DNA of 64,000 bases from Carposina sasakii. Lineage: Eukaryota > Arthropoda > Insecta > Lepidoptera > Carposinidae. The number at the start of each line of letters is the position of its first letter. Position 1 is the first letter of the stretch. The notes under the pieces are model-generated. The model made no database searches. It was not told where the DNA came from and saw only the letters and a list, made by a program, of their open reading frames with translations. A program made the translations under genes and the position numbers. The DNA is taken from assembly GCA_014607495.2 (NCBI GenBank), contig CP053167.1, positions 10,106,001-10,170,000 of the forward strand, given 5' to 3'. This document shows, one piece after another, positions 58,477 to 64,000 of the stretch.

Positions 58477-58708
58477 TCTATACATATAATGAAATTGTAA
58501 CGGATCGATGTTTGTGCACGCTAATCTCAGAAACGGCTGAACCGATTTCGATGCAGTTTTCGGGAATATATTGTGACAGGTCCCACTTAACGTATAGGCT
58601 TTTATTTAACATATGACTTTTTATTGCGGGAAAATGTTTTTATTCCGGATAATTTCCACATTTTGTTTTTCTGTAGTCCACGCGGACGGAGTTGCGAGCG
58701 TCCACTAG
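58477..58708 (+). mobile_element. Helitron-like element, same subfamily as 4942-5289
   Basis: Starts TCTATACATATAATGAAATT and ends GAGCGTCCACTAG before T. The long frame overlapping it at 58624-58965 is not a gene. Confidence 0.68.
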
Positions 58709-59607
58709 TACAAGAATATAAATTTTTGACTGTGGTATTTTTGTATTTTACAAAGAATGTGCGTAAAGTGGGTGGTAAAGGTTTAGGCGCTGTATACTTT
58801 ATTGTTCCTCGAATATTGGCATCATGTGACACCATGATAAAATTGTTTGTAAAAAGAAAACTTGGGCGTAGAGGCCATTGTATACTATTACCTACTGGCT
58901 ATGGAATAAGTAATTATTTTATTAATAAACAAAATTTTAATTATATTAATGACCAATTATCATAACCGTCATTAATTATGCCAACAAATTGTAGCAAGTA
59001 ATCCAATTAACTGCTTATTCCCGATTAATATCTGAAGTCTGTGTTTGCCCTAAAGCGTTGTAGCTGCGGAGATTAAATGCATCGATACGTTCTCGTTCGT
59101 TTCGTCGTTCATTCGTTCACGGATCGCGTTCTCCGCGATTTGGAATGAAGTGATTTTGAGAATAGACCCCTTCGAATGGAAATTTGTTTACATGGTTTTT
59201 GATTGAATGGATAGATTGGCCGAATTTGTGACGCGTACCCAAGAGTTTGCTGTTTGCTTATAAACAATGTAAATGCTATATGGAAAAGTATTTTCTGTTT
59301 TATTTTATCCTTTATTGTACACAGAAAAATACAAAAGATATAATATTGACCAAAATGATGTGCAAAGGCGAGCTTATCTCTCACAGAGATTTTTTCCAGC
59401 CAACCAATCAAAATTAAATAATTAGCTAAACATGAAGAAATCATATGTGCACAACCATATCATAAAAATACAAAATCAAAACAATATAATTAAATAATTC
59501 AATATAATAAATAAATACATAGGTAGATACATATTTTATCAAATAGAATAGAAGGTAGGATTACATAGCATCAATTAAGAGATAGGTATTTCAATTTTGT
59601 TAATTTT

Positions 59608-59696
59608 GTCCCTCTACTGACTTGTACAGTATGCCTGGGAAGAGAAGCAGCTGTAGTATTATCCTTTTTTCATTCCCAGAGCAGGATAGAAGAATG
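59608..59696. mobile_element. Family W, right part
   Basis: GTCCCTCTACTGACTTGTAC to TCCCAGAGCAGGATAGAAGA. Confidence 0.5.
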
Positions 59697-60298
59697 GATT
59701 AGAAATCAAATTTATTAATAAATAATATTTTCGAGACAATTGTAAAATAAAAGGTGTTGTTCTAAAACACTTCAGAAGTTTTCACTTTCATAAAATTATT
59801 TGTACCTATAAGTACAAGTTACGTGTAAAGAACAAAGAGGAAGCCATATTTTTCCACTTTCATTAGTGAAAAAAACATTATTCGAAAAATAGAATAGTAA
59901 AAGACCTACTTACTAGGTAAAATTTATTGTAAAGAAGTAAACACTTCTCTTTAATCTATTTTGGTATATAAAGCTATTGTTTTATTTTTGAAATATCTGC
60001 TTTGATATCGAGAGTCGCCAGAGCTCTTTCACACGACATATGTCACAGACAGCTTAGATAAAAATGATATACTATTATTGGAGCAAATATTACCTAATTT
60101 CTTACCTGTTTTCTTCGATGAACATAAAGAACAGTCAACAGTCGTTAACAGACTTAACACTCTTAATTCTAAGTGGCAAATTTTCCCTCGAAGGCCCTTG
60201 GGTTAGATAAGTACTGTTTCTTTGATACCAATGTGATCGTCATATCAAAAATCAAGTGTGTAGCTAGGATTGCGTAACATCTTCTTTCCTGCAGGCCT
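59697..60298. other. AT-rich noncoding
   Basis: Nothing recognised. Confidence 0.3.
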
Positions 60299-60481
60299 AT
60301 TGGCTATCTTTTTTGACAGTTCATAGTGATCATCACTCAATCGAAACTCAACAATTGGAAGGTGCATAATGCCTTATCTAAAGAAAATTTTGGCAACACA
60401 CACACACATAAATGTCACTTCCAGTTCAATAAGTTTCAATGAGTGATCATGACTATGAACTGTCAAAAAAGATAGCCAATA
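60299..60481. repeat. Imperfect inverted repeat, about 63-bp arms
   Basis: ATTGGCTATCTTTTTTGACA and GTTCATAGTGATCATCACTC (left) are inverted at 60418-60481. The loop is about 56 bp and includes a CA run. Probably a foldback element. Confidence 0.65.
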
Positions 60482-61095
60482 CGGGGGCTGATCTTCCCAT
60501 TTACTTCAAAACGGCTTACACTTTTCTTACACTCATCCTTATCAATTCTCATCTTGTTATTCACTCAAAATTTTCAATTCATTCAATCAATCATCATTCA
60601 TTCAAAAAATCATCATTCAATCAAAGTCACCTCAGTCCATCTAACACTTATCAGGTTCTCTCTCTTCTTAGGCTAACTGTTTAATGCACTAGCATGCAGG
60701 TAGAGCGGCAGCGATACGCTGTATGATATGTTAGGCTAACCTGCTCTAGTAGCGTGACCTGCGAAACACGATATGATAAACCGATTTATCGACATTTAGC
60801 CTGTCAAAATATGATAAATATAGCCGCCATGTTGAATTTTGTATACAGACGATACGATATCCACGATGTGTGGTCATGATTCCAGAAGTTATTTGTACCA
60901 GGCTTGTTGTTTGTATTAAGCAGTATAAACATTTTTAATTTCTATTTTATATTAGACACGTGTACTCGCAACGATGTATTAATTAAATTAAGACCGCGGG
61001 TAAAAGGTAAATTGTTCAAGGGTCAACCATTTGTCTTATTATTTAAAAAATAGCTGAACGGCTTATGGCCACATTTAGTGCTAATAATACTCATC

Positions 61096-61232
61096 ATTTT
61101 GCTGCCTTAAGCCCTTTTATTTAGGGTTGGAAAAATATGTCCTCTTATTCCATTCTTCCATATTATCCATTATTTCGTTACTCACTCCTAGTATGCACAT
61201 ATCCTCTCACTTTCTTAGGCCTACCTCTTACC
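61096..61232 (-). mobile_element. LINE 3' fragment, family U
   Basis: Diverged relative of 38034-38228: ACTCCTAGTATGCACATATC and TTTCTTAGGCCTACCTC are recognisable. Confidence 0.4.
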
Positions 61233-61910
61233 TACTCTATACGCGTAACCACATAGTGACATATCCTATGATGCGAAAATTTGCAGTTTACTTCGGAAAA
61301 CCGTAGTTTAGCAGGGATATATAAAAAGAGGGTTACGAGTAGTAAGGATCTCGATTTTCAAATATTAATAATACCGTTTCAGTGATCTTCTTTAATTTCA
61401 TCAATGATATTGATCTCATCTTTTGATTTGATTTTATTAATGAAATCAATGACATCACTCAAGTTTATGTTGTTTTGTTTCATTTATTAATTTAGTTATT
61501 TCAGTAAGTAATTGAGTGTTTTTATTTTGTGTAAGAAATCATATGTTATCTGCTCTACCAATATTATATATTTTTAACCTTTATTCTAAATAGGTATATT
61601 TTTTCGATCCAACCAGTATAAAGAAACTTTTAGATGTAAAACAAAATTATTTAAAGGCGCATAAATATACCTACTTGTTCTATGATTATGTATTGTAAAT
61701 ATTTACATCATATCATAAATAAAATAAAATCTCTACTATTTTTGACACACAAAAAACCCGTCAAGTTTACGGGTAATATAAATATTAACGAACTTTATAA
61801 AATTAATACAGATATGATAACCAGATCCAAAAACTAGAAAAAACCTGAAAGAAAAGTCGCAAAAGCTTCTGAAATAACCAAAAAATCAAACACAAAAAAA
61901 ATAAACTCAC
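61233..61910. other. AT-rich noncoding, intron side of the candidate exon
   Basis: Lies downstream of the minus-strand donor at 61910. No other exon was recognised. Confidence 0.3.
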
Positions 61911-62110
61911 CATCAGCAAATCGCAAGAAAAAATAAAAAAAACACGCCACAATCACGTATTCCATAACGTTCAACATTCACAGAAAAAACATAGTTTCAC
62001 ATATATCAGATTTTCACCACGACACTGAAATTTTGCGTCGGTTTTCCAAAATGGCGGCGCGGGCGAACGTCGCAGCGTCCCGGGAACTTATGCCGGCGAG
62101 CATGCGTAGG
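61911..62110 (-). promoter_or_regulatory. Candidate promoter and first exon, minus strand
   Basis: On the minus strand a CpG-rich stretch (about 62110-62040) containing GCCGCCATTTTGG, a YY1/Pho-like motif, is followed by an ATG at 61977. This opens a hydrophobic frame (MLNVMEYVIVACFFYFFLRF) up to a strong splice donor, GATG|GTGAGT, whose exon would end at 61911. It could be a 5' exon of the Kekkon-type gene on the same strand. If joined directly to the acceptor at 11898 the short frame would stop at once (UAA), which makes it an upstream frame rather than part of the protein. It could equally start a gene whose other exons I do not recognise. Confidence 0.35.
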
Positions 62111-62377
62111 TATCCCCTCTCTACGAACCATAATTTTAGCCAGTACATCCCATAAAAATATTTATTTCGCCGCAGTATTGCGCCATGCATAAATTCTTAA
62201 GACCAAACATAACATACACGGGAAATTAAAGTCGCCATTGAAATGTCGGTACAATGGACTCACTAGAAGGAAATTAAGCCAGCCATTTTCAGGTAAAACA
62301 AAACATATGCGTTTAATTCGTAGAGTTTAGCTTGGGCTCATGAATATGTAATTTAAAACATTAAAGACGGCTTTTAC

Positions 62378-62493
62378 ATCATACATTTTGTACGAGACCA
62401 TTCACACTTTGTATACCTATTACATTAGGTACATCCCAAACTGTAAATACTATATAAAACAATGTGAATGGTCTTGTACAAAATGTATGATGA
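62378..62493. repeat. Inverted repeat, about 40-bp arms
   Basis: CATCATACATTTTGTACGAG and ACCATTCACA on the left are inverted on the right, ending ACAAAATGTATGATG, with one or two changes and a loop of about 35 bp. Confidence 0.65.
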
Positions 62494-62689
62494 TTGATGA
62501 GCAATAAATTGTTATATCTCAAGATAAATAATATTACATTACATTATGTGATTTTTATCCCATAGTGAAAAATTGACTTTATGAGGTTTCATTTTTTACC
62601 TCTTTTTTGTGAAATTTAAGTATTTACTGAAGTTATTGTTCCTTGAGACACTGTATGCGTAGATTTCGGAAATAAAATGTTTACACACT

Positions 62690-62774
62690 TCTATGTTCCC
62701 GAAATTGGACCAGTAGCCAGAACTGCAGGATAACAGAAAAGATCACACAGTCACGTTAAGTACAGCGCGGACAG
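62690..62774. mobile_element. Repeat family G fragment
   Basis: TATGTTCCCGAAATTGGACC, AGCCAGAACTGCAGGATAAC and CAGTCACGTTAAGTACAGC, adjoining SINE family X. Confidence 0.4.
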
Positions 62775-63126
62775 ATGTTAACGGCCAGTGAAAAGTTAGC
62801 TGTAGGTAGTAAAAGATATAAGATCTCCCGACCGTATTTCGGCCAAGGCGACCAATCTCTACGGAAATTAGCCAGGTACGCAGGAGATATTACAGTGGAT
62901 GCACTCTCTATTCCGTTACTCTCAAAGTCCGATGTGACAGAAAGCCGACACGACCGGAGAGAGATCAGGCGCAGGACCAACGGTTTTACGTGCTTTCCGA
63001 GGCACGAGCTAAGTGACAATATTAAAATCTGTACATAAAATAAATTCATTGGTACAGGCCCGTGACTGGGATCGATCTTACGCCTCCTGCTTGGAAGGCG
63101 CACGTCTTAACCACTGGGTTATCACC
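62775..63126 (-). mobile_element. tRNA-related SINE, family X
   Basis: Minus strand: the tRNA-like head (GATAACCCAGTGGTTAAGAC, then GATCGATCCC) lies at 63126-63050, followed by a body with GGAAAGCACGTAAAACCG and a TCGGACTTTGAGAGTAACG segment. The long frames on both strands belong to this repeat. Confidence 0.65.
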
Positions 63127-63317
63127 GCTGTAGTTAGTAGTTAAGCTATATCACCAAAATAGAACGCCCTTAAATTCCTTAGTCTAATCTTACATTAACG
63201 AAAGGAAATGTAGGTGATGTGTTCTAGTAAAGCACAGTGAATTAATTACGTGTAATAATTTTATAAGGTCAATCGAAATTGAGTTATAGCATAGAAAGTT
63301 TGTTACATACATACATA

Positions 63318-63639
63318 CAGGATGATTTTTGGTCGTCAACGTTCCCGAAAACTACATAATCTCCTCATCATCATGATAATTTTTCTCCGTGGAAGCATAC
63401 CTGGGAAGTATCTGGGTCCAAGGTTCAGTAAATAGACTGCGTTTTTCTGCATAGACGCGCGCTCATAGCAAGATTTTTTAAAGAGAAATAATTAATATCT
63501 GTCTATGAAAAAACTAGCATAAACACTTTTTTTTTTTTTTAATTACATCTTTTCCCAAGCATTTTTTTGGCATAAACTTACTTTATTTGATGTATAGGTA
63601 CGCACCCTTCATTAAGGGTGGCAACGAAAAAACATCCTG
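63318..63639. mobile_element. MITE family A, internally shortened
   Basis: TA, CAGGATGATTTTTGGTCGTC, to AACGAAAAAACATCCTG, TA. It lacks the stretch after the 'AAACACT' block that other copies carry, replaced by a T run. Confidence 0.8.
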
Positions 63640-63643
63640 TATA

Positions 63644-63800
63644 GTCACGCCCATTATCCTTCAAAGAGGTTCGGCAGAAGTGTAAAAGTGACGCACTCAT
63701 TTTCACCAGTTAGCCAGTTAAGTCCCACGTGGTGGTGTGAGCCTACCTCCGCTTTTCGGTCACAAATACAACAATCTAGCTAACGAATTCAATGGGAAAT
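63644..63800. mobile_element. Repeat family F, partial
   Basis: TCACGCCCATTATCCTTCAA to CACAAATACAACAATCTAGC. Directly follows MITE family A, as at 41.85-42.5 kb. Confidence 0.5.
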
Positions 63801-64000
63801 GATAATTGAAATCTTCTGCTGTTGTATTTGAGTTAAATGTGTATTTTTGGATGTAATCACTGAATTTATCTTGAGTATACAGGATTCGGCGGGAAAAGCT
63901 GGAAGGGTGCAGGTGTAATTTTCTTGTGAAAATCAAAAATTATTTGTAAATGGCTTGCATGTGTCCGTAAAGTGATGTTTTCTGGTAGATAAGTTATATT

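Noticed and set aside
58276..58500. Small hydrophobic protein
   Set aside because: Two overlapping frames cross a GT microsatellite and a Helitron edge, with no domain or initiation context.
62756..63103. 115-residue minus-strand and 87-residue plus-strand proteins
   Set aside because: Both lie in SINE family X. Similar peptides arise from this repeat without evidence of a gene.

Overview
The window looks like AT-rich, repeat-laden genomic DNA of a moth or butterfly. That assignment rests on recognising several repeat types typical of Lepidoptera: short Helitrons ending in CTAG, tRNA-related SINEs, and the common 'GAAGTCGGTT / GGAGGAGGTTCTCAATT' repeat tail. The species cannot be named from the sequence.

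Only one intact host protein gene is evident. It lies on the minus strand at 10103-11863 and encodes a 586-residue Kekkon-type membrane protein: signal peptide, seven leucine-rich repeats with cysteine caps, one Ig domain, one transmembrane helix and a long cytoplasmic tail. Its whole coding region is one exon, with a splice acceptor 35 bp upstream of the ATG, so its promoter and 5' UTR exon(s) lie at higher coordinates. A GC-rich segment with a good minus-strand splice donor at 61911-62110 is one candidate. Introns of this presumed transcription unit could therefore fill much of the window.

Almost everything else is transposable-element sequence, often nested. The most striking element is a 4.5-kb DNA transposon at 30109-34619. 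It has perfect 28-bp terminal inverted repeats, a 4-bp TACA target duplication, subterminal GTAAC-type repeats, and a transposase-like gene with candidate D, D and E catalytic residues. The gene is broken by two in-frame stops and one frameshift. The element sits inside an older TA-flanked MITE. I infer a Sola-like superfamily, which needs a database search.

Layout: 1-9 kb, repeat fragments and MITEs; 10.1-11.9 kb, the kekkon-type gene; 13-21.9 kb, dense MITEs, a Helitron with internal tandem repeats, LINE fragments, a hAT MITE with a perfect 8-bp duplication, and SINEs; 22-24 kb, mostly unique; 24.1-26.3 kb, a long foldback element and a 129-bp (43-codon) minisatellite; 28.4-29.1 kb, a tandem pair of tRNA-related repeats; 30-35 kb, the nested transposon; 35-38 kb, repeats and a deletion-riddled tandem duplication; 39-51 kb, mixed repeats including two adjacent TA-flanked MITEs; 52.4-52.6 kb, a GC-rich promoter or exon-like patch; 55-63 kb, several strong hairpins or foldbacks; 63.3-63.8 kb, MITE and SINE copies. 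Repeat families are given local letters (A-G, R, T-X) so that copies can be compared.
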